A DNA stretch of 64,000 bases from JBBQVZ01 sp963695975 (lineage in GTDB: Bacteria > Actinomycetota > UBA4738 > HRBIN12), in assembly GCA_963695975.1 (NCBI GenBank), contig CAVOIB010000010.1, forward strand, positions 1 to 64,000, in the 5' to 3' direction. Below the pieces are notes generated by a model. It had not been told where the DNA came from. It was given only the letters and a program-made list of their open reading frames with translations, and did no database searches. This document shows, one piece after another, positions 1 to 13,232 of the stretch. Numbering within the stretch: position 1 is the stretch's first letter; the number at the start of each line of letters is the position of its first letter. Position numbers and translations under genes: made by a program.

Positions 1-206
1 ACAGTGTGTCGAAAGCCAGTGCCTTCCCGTCAGCTGGGAGGCGCGGTTCGCCGTGCCTCAGAGTTGCAGCAGACGGTTGTGTACTGAAACCGTCCGGACA
101 ATCGGGCGGGATCAGCTGAAATCGGTCCGAGGGGTGTGCTACCCCGCGGGTCGACTCCAAACCGAAAACGAACCCTTGGGCTCTCGGGCTCAGGGACTTC
201 GGATTC
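1..206 (+). promoter_or_regulatory. rRNA operon leader, no gene seen
   Basis: This is the non-coding lead-in to the 16S gene and presumably holds the rrn promoter. The best candidate I can see is CTGAAA at 116-121 and TACCCC at 140-145, separated by 18 nt, with a TG just upstream of the -10 box; this is weak. Short open frames on both strands have no recognisable domain. The operon could also be transcribed from further upstream, outside the window. Confidence 0.35.
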
Positions 207-5041
<4,835 letters not shown>

Positions 5042-5130
5042 TCGCTCGCGCTCGCTATCGGTTTCTCGGGCTTCTGCTCGAGGGACGCGCCCTCAACTCC
5101 GTCGGATCCTTCACGCGATCCGAGACACCG

Positions 5131-5247
5131 TTTCGGTGGCCATAGCGGAGGGGAAACACCCGGTCCCATCCCGAACCCGGAAGTTAAGCCCTCCAGCGCC
5201 GATGGTACTGCCTGGGCGACCAGGTGGGAGAGTAGGTCGTCGCCGGA
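5131..5247 (+). rRNA. rrf: 5S ribosomal RNA
   Basis: 5S rRNA of about 117 nt. It contains the conserved CCCATCCCGAAC loop and the GGGAGAGTAGG segment. It follows the 23S gene by about 90 nt and is the last gene of the operon. No tRNA follows it. Confidence 0.95.
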
Positions 5248-5256
5248 ACATCATTA

Positions 5257-5284
5257 GAACGGGCCGCCTCCGGGCGGCCCGTTC
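5257..5284 (+). terminator. rRNA operon terminator hairpin
   Basis: A perfect 12-bp GC-rich inverted repeat (GAACGGGCCGCC and its complement) flanks a 4-nt loop, 10 nt after the 5S end. No clear U-tract follows, which is common for terminators in high-GC genomes. Its position between the 5S gene and the promoter of the next gene supports the call. Confidence 0.85.
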
Positions 5285-5311
5285 CGTGCTTCCCGTTAGG
5301 CTGGAGCACCG

Positions 5312-6001
5312 ATGGCTAAGCCTCTGCGACCGCGTCCCACCGGTCGGCCCACGCGCTCGCGTGGACCGACCTCACAACTGCCACGCGACATCCTCGACGA
5401 GGTGCGGGGCACAGCTCGCCCAACCGACCAGCAGGACGCTATCTCGCGGCTCTCCAGAGCTATCGAACTGCTCGATCGGGGTGATGTGGTTGCCGCCGCG
5501 CTCGAGGCCGAGAAGGCCAAGCGCTTCGCCCCTCGCTCCGCTTCGGTTCGGGAGGTACTGGGTCTCGCTCTCTACGGACAGGATCGGTGGAAGGAGGCCC
5601 TGACCGAACTGAAGGCCTACAAGCGGATCACTGGGCGTGTCGACCAGAACCATCTGATCGCAGACTGCCTTCGAGGCCTGGGGCGGCCGGCGGAGGCCGT
5701 TCCGCTCGCCGAGGAGGAGCTTCGAGGGAGCGCACCGAACGATGCCAAAGCTGAGGCGGTGATCGTCGCCGCATCAGCGCTGGCCGACCAGAAGCGCTTC
5801 GCGGAAGCGCTCGCATTCCTGGGCAGAGCGAGGACCCGCGCGGACATCTCCGAGAGCTACACCCTGCGCCTGTGGTACGTGAAGGGCGACATCCTCGCGC
5901 GCCTGGGGCGCAAGGAGGAGGCGGCTGCCGAGTTCCGAAAGGTCATGCGGCACGACGCCGCGGCATTCGATGTGGCCGAGCGGCTGGCTCAGCTGGGCTG
6001 A
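5312..6001 (+). CDS. TPR-repeat protein
   Basis: A 229-residue protein with a basic, Pro/Arg-rich N-terminus (first ~45 residues) followed by helical pairs of tetratricopeptide type. Examples are the stretch with ALEAEKAKRFAPRSASVREV, then LGLALYGQDRWKEALTEL, and near the end GDILARLGRKEEAAAEFRKV. TPR proteins are scaffolds for protein-protein contacts; no enzymatic domain is visible and no signal peptide is present, so it is probably cytoplasmic. A -10-like TAGGCT lies 9 nt before the ATG. Its last 13 bases overlap the convergent MBL-fold gene. The specific role is unknown. Confidence 0.82.
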   Translation: MAKPLRPRPTGRPTRSRGPTSQLPRDILDEVRGTARPTDQQDAISRLSRAIELLDRGDVVAAALEAEKAKRFAPRSASVREVLGLALYGQDRWKEALTELKAYKRITGRVDQNHLIADCLRGLGRPAEAVPLAEEELRGSAPNDAKAEAVIVAASALADQKRFAEALAFLGRARTRADISESYTLRLWYVKGDILARLGRKEEAAAEFRKVMRHDAAAFDVAERLAQLG

Positions 6002-6939
6002 GGCTCCCCGCTCTCCTCGAGCTTCTGCAGGTACCGAGCGATCCCCATCGCGTTCATACGGATGCCCGCGAGCGTCTCGAGCCGATCCAGGTCGAGTTGG
6101 GCTTCGGCCCCGGTGACGACGTCGCGCGCCGCCTCTCGTGACAGGACCTCGACGATCCGGTCGAGGTCCGCCGACTCACTCATGGCACCGCGCACGGCAT
6201 CGGTCCACTCACGGAGACGACGGATCGCGAGGTCACAGGTCCGATCGACCTCGGAGATCGGGCCGAAATGCGCGAAGAGGAGCGTCGAGCCCGCGACGGC
6301 ACGGATCCGTTCGATGCTCCGGATGGCGAGCTCGAGGTCGAAGTCGGGGGGCGGGGTCGCTGGCCTGAGGACCGGGAGGTTCGGAACGTGGATGCCGAGC
6401 GCATCTCCCGTGAACACGACATCCGTCGTCTCGTCGACGATCGCGAGATGGTGCGACGCATGGCCTGGCGTGTCGATGGCTCGCAGAGCCCGGTCGCCCA
6501 GGGACAGGATCTCGCCGTCGACGAGCACGCGGAGTCGGTCCGCCGGAACCGGTTCGAGGGGACCGAAGAGAGAGGCCATCCGCGCGGGGCCGTACACACG
6601 GGTCGCGCTTGCGATCAGGCGGGTCGGATCGGCGAGATGCCGCGCGCCACGCTCATGAACCCACACCGTTGCGTGTGGGAACCGCGCCGCGAGCGCGCCG
6701 ACGCCGCCAGCGTGATCGAGGTGGATGTGCGTGAGGACGATATGCGCCAAGGTACCGGGCGCGATGCCGAGATGGTCGAGCGCCTGCGTGACCGGCTCGA
6801 CGGAGGTGCCAGGTCCGGTTTCGATGAGGGCCGGCTCGGCGGCGGAGACCAGGTAGGCGGCTGTGTACCGATCCCGCCCTCCCATGAACGTATCGATCGC
6901 GGTGATCCCCTGAGCAACCTCGAACGTGACGGTTCGCAT
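5989..6939 (-). CDS. MBL-fold metallo-hydrolase
   Basis: A 316-residue metallo-beta-lactamase-fold hydrolase. The dinuclear metal motif THIHLDH is at residues 70-76, and further ligands are likely in the TPGHASHH segment and FTGDALG. The fold resembles glyoxalase II and related thioester or lactone hydrolases. The C-terminal ~90 residues form a helical extension with no catalytic motif. The start MRTVTF is preferred over an upstream ATG because TAGACT lies 10 nt before it. The gene diverges from the SSB-like gene. Substrate unknown. Confidence 0.85.
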   Translation of the reverse strand: MRTVTFEVAQGITAIDTFMGGRDRYTAAYLVSAAEPALIETGPGTSVEPVTQALDHLGIAPGTLAHIVLTHIHLDHAGGVGALAARFPHATVWVHERGARHLADPTRLIASATRVYGPARMASLFGPLEPVPADRLRVLVDGEILSLGDRALRAIDTPGHASHHLAIVDETTDVVFTGDALGIHVPNLPVLRPATPPPDFDLELAIRSIERIRAVAGSTLLFAHFGPISEVDRTCDLAIRRLREWTDAVRGAMSESADLDRIVEVLSREAARDVVTGAEAQLDLDRLETLAGIRMNAMGIARYLQKLEESGEPQPS

Positions 6940-6949
6940 CCGGGCTCCA

Positions 6950-6955
6950 AGTCTA
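6950..6955 (-). promoter_or_regulatory. -10 box for MBL-fold gene
   Basis: TAGACT on the minus strand, 10 nt before the chosen start codon. The same hexamer occurs 6 nt before the helY start, which supports it as a real promoter element. Confidence 0.5.
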
Positions 6956-7007
6956 CGGGCGTCCATGTCGGTGCTCGCTGCTAGCGTTCGTCCTGGAAGG
7001 AGGAGCC

Positions 7008-7328
7008 ATGGTGACGGTGAACGTCGTCGTCCTCGCGGGCACCGTGGCGGCCGAGCCGGTCGAGCGCCGGATGCCGTCGGGCGATGAGGTCACCGAGCTC
7101 CGGCTTTCCGTTCCGGAGGCGGGCAAGCGCCTCCTCCCCCTCCCGATCGCGGTGTGGCACACATCGGTCGGCAAACGGGCGCTGAAGGGGATCGCCAAAG
7201 GCGATGACGTGCTGGTCTACGGCACCCTCGCCAGGCGCTTCTACCGGAGCGGCGCCGGAGCGCGGAGCCTCACGGAGGTGGTCGCGACGGGGATCAAGAA
7301 GCTGGAGCCGGTGGGGGAGGAACCCTAG
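7008..7328 (+). CDS. Short single-stranded DNA-binding-like (OB-fold) protein
   Basis: A 106-residue protein that matches the SSB OB-fold: an N-terminal VNVVVLAGTVAAEP strand, then a central PIAVWHTS segment where classical SSB has a longer region, and VLVYGTLARRFYR near residue 70. It lacks the acidic, flexible C-terminal tail (DDDIPF-type) of the main replicative SSB. It is therefore more likely a secondary SSB or an SSB-domain protein than the essential Ssb. A strong ribosome-binding site, GGAAGGAGGAG, precedes the ATG. Its stop codon overlaps the stop of the convergent DUF1015 gene. Confidence 0.8.
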   Translation: MVTVNVVVLAGTVAAEPVERRMPSGDEVTELRLSVPEAGKRLLPLPIAVWHTSVGKRALKGIAKGDDVLVYGTLARRFYRSGAGARSLTEVVATGIKKLEPVGEEP

Positions 7329-8491
7329 GGGGATCCGCGGTCGTCGAGGGGCATCAACGTCATGCCTGTGCGAGGCTTGGGCCAGTAGTAGGTGGACTTC
7401 TGCGGCAGCCGCCCCCCGCGCTCGACGACGTTGCGGATGCGCTCTGGCGTGGTCGGCGGGAGGAGGTATGCGCACACGGCCGTTCCGGTTCGTACGGCCG
7501 ACACCGCTTCCCTTGCGTCCGGTGTGAACCTGAGCTCTTCCGGCGGCACGTGCCCGTCCAAGACATCCCGATGGAGCGCAAGAACGGCAGGGGGGTCGCC
7601 GGCGAGAGGGAGGATGCGGAAGGCAACGCCGTCTCGCGAGCCGACCACGAGGCCGATGACCGGCTCGTCGTCGTTCAGTGCGGCGAGAACCCCGTCGAGG
7701 TCGTCGACGGCGCGCCCCTGTTCGGGCAGCGAACCGGATCGTTGGATCCGGTGGAAGGGTCCAACGTCGAGCCGTTGCGAGCTCGCGTCCACCATGAACA
7801 CCAGCAGCCGGTCCCACGGCCCGGGCCCTGTCTGCATTCGCATCTCGTCGCGGTAGGCGAGCGCGGTGGCGTACCGGTGATGTCCGTCCGCGATCAAGAG
7901 GTCTCGACCGGCGAGCCATGACGCGATCCGAGCGTCTTCGGCGATCGACCATCGTCGGTGAGTGACCCTCTCGTGGTCCATGGCCTCGGCCTCGGGTGCT
8001 GTCTGCACCGTGTGGGTCAAGAGGTCGGCGAGATCGGGGCTGGGTCCGGCGAACGTCATGTACACGGGGGACAGGTGCGTCCGTGTGGCCCGCAACAGAC
8101 GGAGTCGGTCCTCGAGCGGCCCCGGCATCGTTCGTTCGTGCGGTAGCACCGAGCCGCCCCACTCTTCGAGCTCGAGGGCACAGAGCAGGCCTCGGACGGC
8201 TCGCTCCGTCCGATCGCGTTCGAACACCATCTCGTAGACCTGGAACGCCGAACCGCGTCGTCGTAAGACACCGGTCCTGATCCACTCGTCGAGAAGTTCC
8301 CCCGCGTGTCTGTACCCGTCTCCGGCCGACGGATCGACGAGGTCGAGCCTGACGATGCTGAAGGCATGAGCCTGGTACTCACGCCGGCGAGCCTCGCTGA
8401 TAACGTCGTACGGCGGCGCCGTGACGTCGCTCAACGGTCCGGCGACGGCCGGATCGTAGACGAGCGCTTCGAACGGGAAGATGCGAGGCAT
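7325..8491 (-). CDS. DUF1015 family protein
   Basis: A 388-residue member of DUF1015, recognisable from the N-terminal PFEALVYDPAVAGPLSDVTA segment with PPYDV shortly after. Later the family-typical LPHERTMPGP and ADGHHRYATAL motifs appear. DUF1015 proteins are conserved in bacteria and often sit near serine/phosphoserine metabolism genes, but no activity is established. The start is set at MPRIFPFEA, with TATACA 6 nt upstream; a longer upstream frame (about 73 extra codons) shows no conservation and is rejected. No signal peptide or membrane segment. Confidence 0.88.
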   Translation of the reverse strand: MPRIFPFEALVYDPAVAGPLSDVTAPPYDVISEARRREYQAHAFSIVRLDLVDPSAGDGYRHAGELLDEWIRTGVLRRRGSAFQVYEMVFERDRTERAVRGLLCALELEEWGGSVLPHERTMPGPLEDRLRLLRATRTHLSPVYMTFAGPSPDLADLLTHTVQTAPEAEAMDHERVTHRRWSIAEDARIASWLAGRDLLIADGHHRYATALAYRDEMRMQTGPGPWDRLLVFMVDASSQRLDVGPFHRIQRSGSLPEQGRAVDDLDGVLAALNDDEPVIGLVVGSRDGVAFRILPLAGDPPAVLALHRDVLDGHVPPEELRFTPDAREAVSAVRTGTAVCAYLLPPTTPERIRNVVERGGRLPQKSTYYWPKPRTGMTLMPLDDRGSP

Positions 8492-8497
8492 GCCTCT

Positions 8498-8503
8498 TGT
8501 ATA
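8498..8503 (-). promoter_or_regulatory. -10 box for DUF1015 gene
   Basis: TATACA on the minus strand lies 6 nt before the DUF1015 start codon. This predicts a leaderless or nearly leaderless mRNA. Confidence 0.55.
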
Positions 8504-8564
8504 GCAGCGACCGAGGATCGCGCAGGGTTGTGTTCGGAACGCGATCCGGACCTCTGTCGAGCTG

Positions 8565-9353
8565 ATGGAGGTTCTCGCGGACCGATACGAGGCGTTCCTC
8601 TTCGACCTAGACGGGGTGATATACCGCGGGTCGGCAGCCATCCCCGAGGCCCCAGTAGCGATCCGCCGCCTCCGCGAGATGGGCAAGCGTGTCGCGTTCG
8701 TCACGAACAACTCGGCGCGGACACCCGAGGAGGTTGCCGCGGTGCTCGCGAGCGTCGGCGTCCCAGCCGACCCGGCGGAGATCGAAACGTCGGCGCTTGC
8801 GACCGCGAGCCTCTTGGCCGCCCGAGGGGTGCGTGAGGTGTTCGTCGTGGGCGAAGAGGGGATCCGACGAGCGCTCCTGGATCAAGGGATCGCGCTCGCT
8901 GGGGCCGATGCGACGGTGACGGATGTCGTGGTCGTGGGATGGGATCGGAGTGTGGACTACGCCAAGCTCAGGACCGCGTCCGTCCTGGTGGAGCGCGGTG
9001 CGGCGTTCGTGGCCACCAACGCGGACGCGTCCTTCCCGGCTGCCGACGGCGACTGGCCGGGCGCGGGCGCGCTCCTCGCCGCGATCGAGGCGACCACCGG
9101 TGTCCGGGCCGAGGTGATCGGAAAGCCGAACCCGCCGGTCCTGCTCGCCGCGTGGGAGCGGGTCGCGAAGGGACACCCGCTGCTCGTCGGCGACCGGTTG
9201 GATACGGACATCGCGGGCGCGGCGCGGGTCGGGTGGGATTCGCTGCTCGTCCTCACCGGGATCTCGCGGGCCGAGGATGTTCAGGGCGCGCTCGCGGCTC
9301 CAACCTACGTCGGCGCCGACCTGTCGGCCCTGTTCCGGCCGGCGCCGGACTGA
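8565..9353 (+). CDS. HAD-superfamily subfamily IIA phosphatase (NagD-like)
   Basis: A 262-residue phosphohydrolase of the HAD-IIA group. Motif I, DLDGV, is at residues 14-18 and contains the nucleophilic and acid/base aspartates. Motif II, TNNSART, is near residue 47. Motif III is the lysine in EVIGKPNPP and motif IV is VGDRLDTDIAGA near 213. Family members dephosphorylate sugar phosphates, nucleotides, pyridoxal phosphate or phosphoglycolate; the cap domain does not let me choose among them. It is followed by the phasin-like gene and the tlyA-recN cluster, and may be an independent unit. Confidence 0.88.
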   Translation: MEVLADRYEAFLFDLDGVIYRGSAAIPEAPVAIRRLREMGKRVAFVTNNSARTPEEVAAVLASVGVPADPAEIETSALATASLLAARGVREVFVVGEEGIRRALLDQGIALAGADATVTDVVVVGWDRSVDYAKLRTASVLVERGAAFVATNADASFPAADGDWPGAGALLAAIEATTGVRAEVIGKPNPPVLLAAWERVAKGHPLLVGDRLDTDIAGAARVGWDSLLVLTGISRAEDVQGALAAPTYVGADLSALFRPAPD

Positions 9354-9412
9354 GCCGACGTCGATGAGCGTATGCTGACCGGTGCGTCACCGCTGCCACC
9401 GAAGGAGAGCCC

Positions 9413-9787
9413 ATGACGACCCAAGACGACGTTCGCAAGGCGATCGAGGCGGCCATCGGGAACCTGACCCCCGCGAAGGCGCAGGAGCTCGCCAAGAGCT
9501 TCTCCGACCCGGGTGCGGCGAAGGAGCAGGTCTCGAAGCTGGCGGGCGACATCCTTCAATGGTCACAGCGAAACCGCGAACGCCTCCGAGAGGCGATCGG
9601 TCGCGAGATCGCGGCACAGATGAAGGCGATGGGCGTTGCGACGCAAGCCGACCTGGACGCCGTGAAGAAGCGGGTGCGGGATCTCGAGCGCCGCGCCGGC
9701 ATGACCGCGTCGGGTCGCAAGACCGCGGCCAAGAAGGCGGCGGCGCGTAAGCCGGCCGCGAAGAAGCCCTCCCCCTCCGACGGATAA
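9413..9787 (+). CDS. Phasin/UbiK-like coiled-coil protein with Lys-Ala-rich tail
   Basis: A 124-residue helical protein. The first ~85 residues are amphipathic helix. The segment GVATQADLDAVKKRVRDLER resembles the C-terminal coiled coil of phasin- and BMFP/UbiK-type proteins. The last 25 residues are a histone-like Lys/Ala-rich tail (AAKKAAARKPAAKK) of the kind seen in actinobacterial DNA- or granule-binding proteins. A good ribosome-binding site (AAGGAGAG) precedes the ATG. It lies 9 nt upstream of tlyA and is probably co-transcribed with it. Function not established. Confidence 0.75.
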   Translation: MTTQDDVRKAIEAAIGNLTPAKAQELAKSFSDPGAAKEQVSKLAGDILQWSQRNRERLREAIGREIAAQMKAMGVATQADLDAVKKRVRDLERRAGMTASGRKTAAKKAAARKPAAKKPSPSDG

Positions 9788-9796
9788 GCCCGCGGC

Positions 9797-10591
9797 GTGC
9801 CACGTCGACGACTCGACGCCGAGCTCGTTCGGCGTGGGTTGGTGGGAGATCGATCGGAGGCGCAGGCGGCCGTCGCTGCCGGGCTCGTCACGATAGGCGG
9901 GCAGCCCGCCACCACGACCGCCACGATGGTGGGCACCGACGTACCCGTCCGTGTCGCGATCACCGATCGCGAGCACGTTTCGAGGGGCGGGGAGAAGCTC
10001 CGGGCGGCGCTCGAACGGTTCCGGGTGGAGGTCACCGACCGTGACTGCCTCGACGCCGGAGCCTCCACGGGAGGGTTCACGGATCGTCTCCTGCAAGCGG
10101 GCGCCGCACGCGTGATCGCCGTCGACGTGGGCTACGGTCAGCTCGCTTGGGCGTTGCGGAGCGACCCGCGCGTGACCGTCATGGAGCGAACGAACGTCCG
10201 GGAACTGCGTGCGGATGCGCTGCCCTTCATCCCCGATCTGGTCGTCGCCGATCTCTCGTTCGTCTCGCTGCGCACAGCGCTTCCCGCGCTGGCGGATCTG
10301 GCCGGCGAGCGCAAGGAGCTCATCGTCTTGGTGAAGCCCCAGTTCGAGGCGTCACCCCGCGTCGTCGGGGAGGGCGGGGTGGTCCGCGATCCGAGCGTGT
10401 GGCGGGCGGTGCTGGCCGATGTCATCGCCGCGGCTGGCCAGGTCGGATTGGGTGTGTGGGGTGCGATGGTGTCACCGCTCGCCGGGCGCTCGGGGAACGT
10501 GGAGTTCCTCCTGCACCTTGCGGAGGGCTCGACGAGCGACGAGATCGACCTCGACAGGCTCGTGACCGAAGGGGAGGCGCTCGCGCGATGA
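9797..10591 (+). CDS. tlyA: TlyA family rRNA (cytidine-2'-O)-methyltransferase
   Basis: A 264-residue protein with an N-terminal S4 RNA-binding domain (RRRLDAELVRRGLVGDR) and an FtsJ-type SAM methyltransferase domain (DAGASTGGFTDRLL near residue 90, later LVVADLSFVSL and VLVKPQFE). TlyA in mycobacteria 2'-O-methylates C1409 of 16S and C1920 of 23S rRNA and determines capreomycin sensitivity. The start is GTG. The stop overlaps the nadK start by 4 nt, so translation is coupled. The tlyA-nadK-recN order is the same as in M. tuberculosis. Confidence 0.95.
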   Translation: MPRRRLDAELVRRGLVGDRSEAQAAVAAGLVTIGGQPATTTATMVGTDVPVRVAITDREHVSRGGEKLRAALERFRVEVTDRDCLDAGASTGGFTDRLLQAGAARVIAVDVGYGQLAWALRSDPRVTVMERTNVRELRADALPFIPDLVVADLSFVSLRTALPALADLAGERKELIVLVKPQFEASPRVVGEGGVVRDPSVWRAVLADVIAAAGQVGLGVWGAMVSPLAGRSGNVEFLLHLAEGSTSDEIDLDRLVTEGEALAR

Positions 10592-11442
10592 GCGTGGTGG
10601 GCCTCGTGGTACACGAAGGGCGAGAGGCTGCGGTCGCGGCCGCGGCCGACCTCGAGCGTTCGCTCGCCGCCGACGGCGAGCGCGTCGTCGCTGCGGGGGA
10701 AGGGCCGATCGCCCAAGGGTTCGATCTCGTCGTGTCGGTGGGCGGCGACGGGACGTTCCTGCGCGCCGCCCACGTCGCCGCGGAGGCCGACTGCCCTGTG
10801 CTCGGTGTGAAGGTGGGCCGGCTGGGGTTCCTGACCGAGGTTGAGCCGGCCGAGGCGCTCGCGCTGATCCGTCAGGCACTCACGGGCACGGCGGACATCG
10901 AGGAGCGGATCGCCGCGCTCGCCCGGTCTGCGGGCGGCGCGGAGTTCGACGCTCAATGGGGCCTGAACGAGATCATGGTGGAGAAGCGGGCCCGCCACCG
11001 GTTGGTGCGGCTCGCGGTCGAGGTCGATGGGACCTACGTCACGACGTTCTCGGCCGACGGTGTGGTCGTGGCGACGCCCACCGGGTCAACCGCCTATTCG
11101 TTCTCCGCGCGCGGACCGATCGTGAGCCCGGACGTGCCGTGTCTGGTGCTGACGCCGGTCGCCGCGCACATGCTATTCGACCGGTCGTTCGTCCTGGGTG
11201 CCGACCAGCGCGTGACGCTCGAGGTCGTGGGGGACGAGCCGGGGCTGCTCTCAGCGGATGGCCGAGAGAGCGTCGAACTGCCGGTCGGGAGCCGCGCCCT
11301 CATCTCCGCAGCCGAGCGTTCGGCCCGGCTGGTTCGCCGTCCGGATGCCGCGGGATTCCTGTCACGGGTCCGGGACAAGTTCGAGCTGCCCGGCGACCCG
11401 TCCTCTGACGACTCCGACGGCGATGTCGGTATCGGAGACTAG
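10588..11442 (+). CDS. nadK: NAD kinase
   Basis: A 284-residue NAD+/ATP kinase that produces NADP+. The diacylglycerol-kinase-superfamily motif GGDGT is at residues 52-56. LNEI near residue 128 and TPTGSTAYSFSARGPI near 165 form the NAD-binding region typical of bacterial NadK. The start ATG overlaps the tlyA stop (ATGA). The stop codon TAG is the first three bases of a TAGGCT -10 box that probably serves recN. Confidence 0.95.
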   Translation: MSVVGLVVHEGREAAVAAAADLERSLAADGERVVAAGEGPIAQGFDLVVSVGGDGTFLRAAHVAAEADCPVLGVKVGRLGFLTEVEPAEALALIRQALTGTADIEERIAALARSAGGAEFDAQWGLNEIMVEKRARHRLVRLAVEVDGTYVTTFSADGVVVATPTGSTAYSFSARGPIVSPDVPCLVLTPVAAHMLFDRSFVLGADQRVTLEVVGDEPGLLSADGRESVELPVGSRALISAAERSARLVRRPDAAGFLSRVRDKFELPGDPSSDDSDGDVGIGD

Positions 11443-11445
11443 GCT
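11440..11445 (+). promoter_or_regulatory. -10 box for recN embedded in the nadK stop codon
   Basis: TAGGCT overlaps the nadK TAG stop and lies 6 nt before the recN GTG. Transcription starting 6-7 nt downstream would give a leaderless recN mRNA. No convincing -35 box is visible. Confidence 0.5.
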
Positions 11446-11451
11446 GCCCGG

Positions 11452-13095
11452 GTGCTGCGGGAGCTGCACATCGGCGGGCTGGGGGTCATCGAGGACCTCG
11501 ACTTGGAGCTGGACCCCGGCCTGAACGTCCTGACCGGCGAGACCGGCGCCGGCAAGACCATGGTGACGGTTGGACTCTCGCTGGCGCTCGGCGCCCGCGC
11601 CGGAAGCGCACTGGTTCGAGACGGATCCTCCGCGGCGCGCGTCCAGGCGCGCTTCGACGCGCCGGAGGGTGCAGAAGAGTGGCTCGACGACGGCGAGCTG
11701 TTGTTGGCGCGGACCGTGAGCGCGGACGGGAAGAGTACGGCCCGGATCGGTGGCCAGCTCGCGACGGCCTCAACGCTCGGGGAGGTAGGGAGGGCGCTCG
11801 TCGAGGTGCACGGCCAACATCAAGCACAGCGCTTGCTCGCGCCCGCGGCGCAGACCGCGTTCCTCGACCGGTTCGCGGGCGATGCACACCTGTTCGCCTT
11901 GGCCGCGTATCGGGAGACGTTCAACCGCTGGCATTCGACGCGCGTCGCCCTCGCGGAGCTGACTGAGGCGTCGCGGGAGCGGGAGCGGGAGATCGACCTG
12001 CTCGGCTACCAGGTGCGTGAGATCGAGGCGATCGGCCCTCATCCCGGCGAGAGCGAGGTCCTGGAGTCTGAGCAGGCGCGGCTCGCCCACGTGGAACGGC
12101 TGTTGGAGCAGGCCGCCGTTGCGGAAGATGCCCTCGCTGGAGAGACCTCGCTCGTCGACGGGATCGGGGTCGTGGCGTCCGCGCTGGAGGACGCGGCCCG
12201 CCACGATGGCGAGGCAGACGAACTCGCACGCCGAGCCGCCGGCCTCGCCGCCGAACTCGCCGAACTCGCCAGGGACACCCGCTCGTATCGTGAGTCGCTC
12301 ACGCCCGATCCAGCTCGCCTCCAGCAGGTGCGTGAGCGACTGTCCGCGCTCGGTGGGCTTCGCCGCAAGTACGGCTCGACCGAGGACGAAGTGCTGACCT
12401 TCCTCGCGGCGACGTCGGCCCGTCTCGACGTACTCGCTACCGCCGACGAGCGTCTCGATGAGCTGGCGGCGGAGGCCGAGGTGCTCTCGGACTCGCTACG
12501 CGAGCGCGGCGCTGTGTTGACGTCGGGGCGAACCGCGGCTGCGCCCGCGCTGGCCCACGCGGTGGAGCGGGAACTGTATGAGCTAGGCATGCCCGGCGCT
12601 TCGGTCGAGGTCGTCTTGATGGCTTTGCCCGTCCCCGAGTCGACCGGCTACGAGCGGGCTGAGCTCGGGCTCTCCGCCGCGCCCGGGCAGCGGGTCGCGC
12701 CGCTCGCGAAGGCGGCCTCCGGCGGGGAGCTTTCCCGGACGATGCTCGCGTGTCGGAGCGTCTTGGCCGACCTGGACGACATCCCGACGCTTGTATTCGA
12801 TGAGGTGGATGCCGGGATCGGGGGAGAGGCGGGGTTGGCCGTCGGGCGCCGGCTCGCGTCCTTGGCGCAGGGCCGCCAGGTGCTGGTCGTGACGCACCTT
12901 CCACAGATCGCCTGCTTCGCGGACAGGCACATCTTCGTCGACAAGCAAGCGGGGACCGCGACGGCCCGCGTGCTCGACGACGACGAACGCATCCGGGAAC
13001 TCTCTCGGATGCTCGCCGGGCTCACCGGGAGCGACGGTGCCATCACACACGCCGAGGAGCTGCTCGCCGCCGCGTCGGCGACCCGCACGCGCTGA
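11452..13095 (+). CDS. recN: DNA repair protein RecN
   Basis: A 547-residue SMC-like ATPase of double-strand-break repair. Walker A, GETGAGKT, is at residues ~29-36. A long coiled-coil arm occupies the middle (~150-370). The ABC signature ASGGELSR is near residue 423, Walker B is LVFDEVDAGIGGEAG, and a VVTHLPQIACFAD switch segment follows. Length is normal. The start is GTG. No LexA-type operator could be confirmed in the short upstream gap. Confidence 0.96.
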   Translation: MLRELHIGGLGVIEDLDLELDPGLNVLTGETGAGKTMVTVGLSLALGARAGSALVRDGSSAARVQARFDAPEGAEEWLDDGELLLARTVSADGKSTARIGGQLATASTLGEVGRALVEVHGQHQAQRLLAPAAQTAFLDRFAGDAHLFALAAYRETFNRWHSTRVALAELTEASREREREIDLLGYQVREIEAIGPHPGESEVLESEQARLAHVERLLEQAAVAEDALAGETSLVDGIGVVASALEDAARHDGEADELARRAAGLAAELAELARDTRSYRESLTPDPARLQQVRERLSALGGLRRKYGSTEDEVLTFLAATSARLDVLATADERLDELAAEAEVLSDSLRERGAVLTSGRTAAAPALAHAVERELYELGMPGASVEVVLMALPVPESTGYERAELGLSAAPGQRVAPLAKAASGGELSRTMLACRSVLADLDDIPTLVFDEVDAGIGGEAGLAVGRRLASLAQGRQVLVVTHLPQIACFADRHIFVDKQAGTATARVLDDDERIRELSRMLAGLTGSDGAITHAEELLAAASATRTR

Positions 13096-13232
13096 ATCCC
13101 TCTGGAGGGTGGGGATTGCCCCAGGCAAGCCGACACGTCAGCTACCCTGCTGGGGGCTTAGCGGATGGTTGAAGCGCCGAACGCGGTCCACCGGAGGAAG
13201 GAGCTCACACGTCGACGTCCAGAACCCGAGGG
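13096..13232 (+). promoter_or_regulatory. recN-steA intergenic leader
   Basis: A 137-bp gap. It contains TACCCT (13143-13148), which could be a -10 box, and a very strong ribosome-binding sequence, GGAGGAAGGAG, at 13193-13203. No ATG, GTG or TTG lies at normal distance after that sequence; the first usable in-frame start for steA is GTG at 13233, about 30 nt downstream. Either the steA start is a non-standard codon nearer the site, or the purine run has another role. Confidence 0.4.
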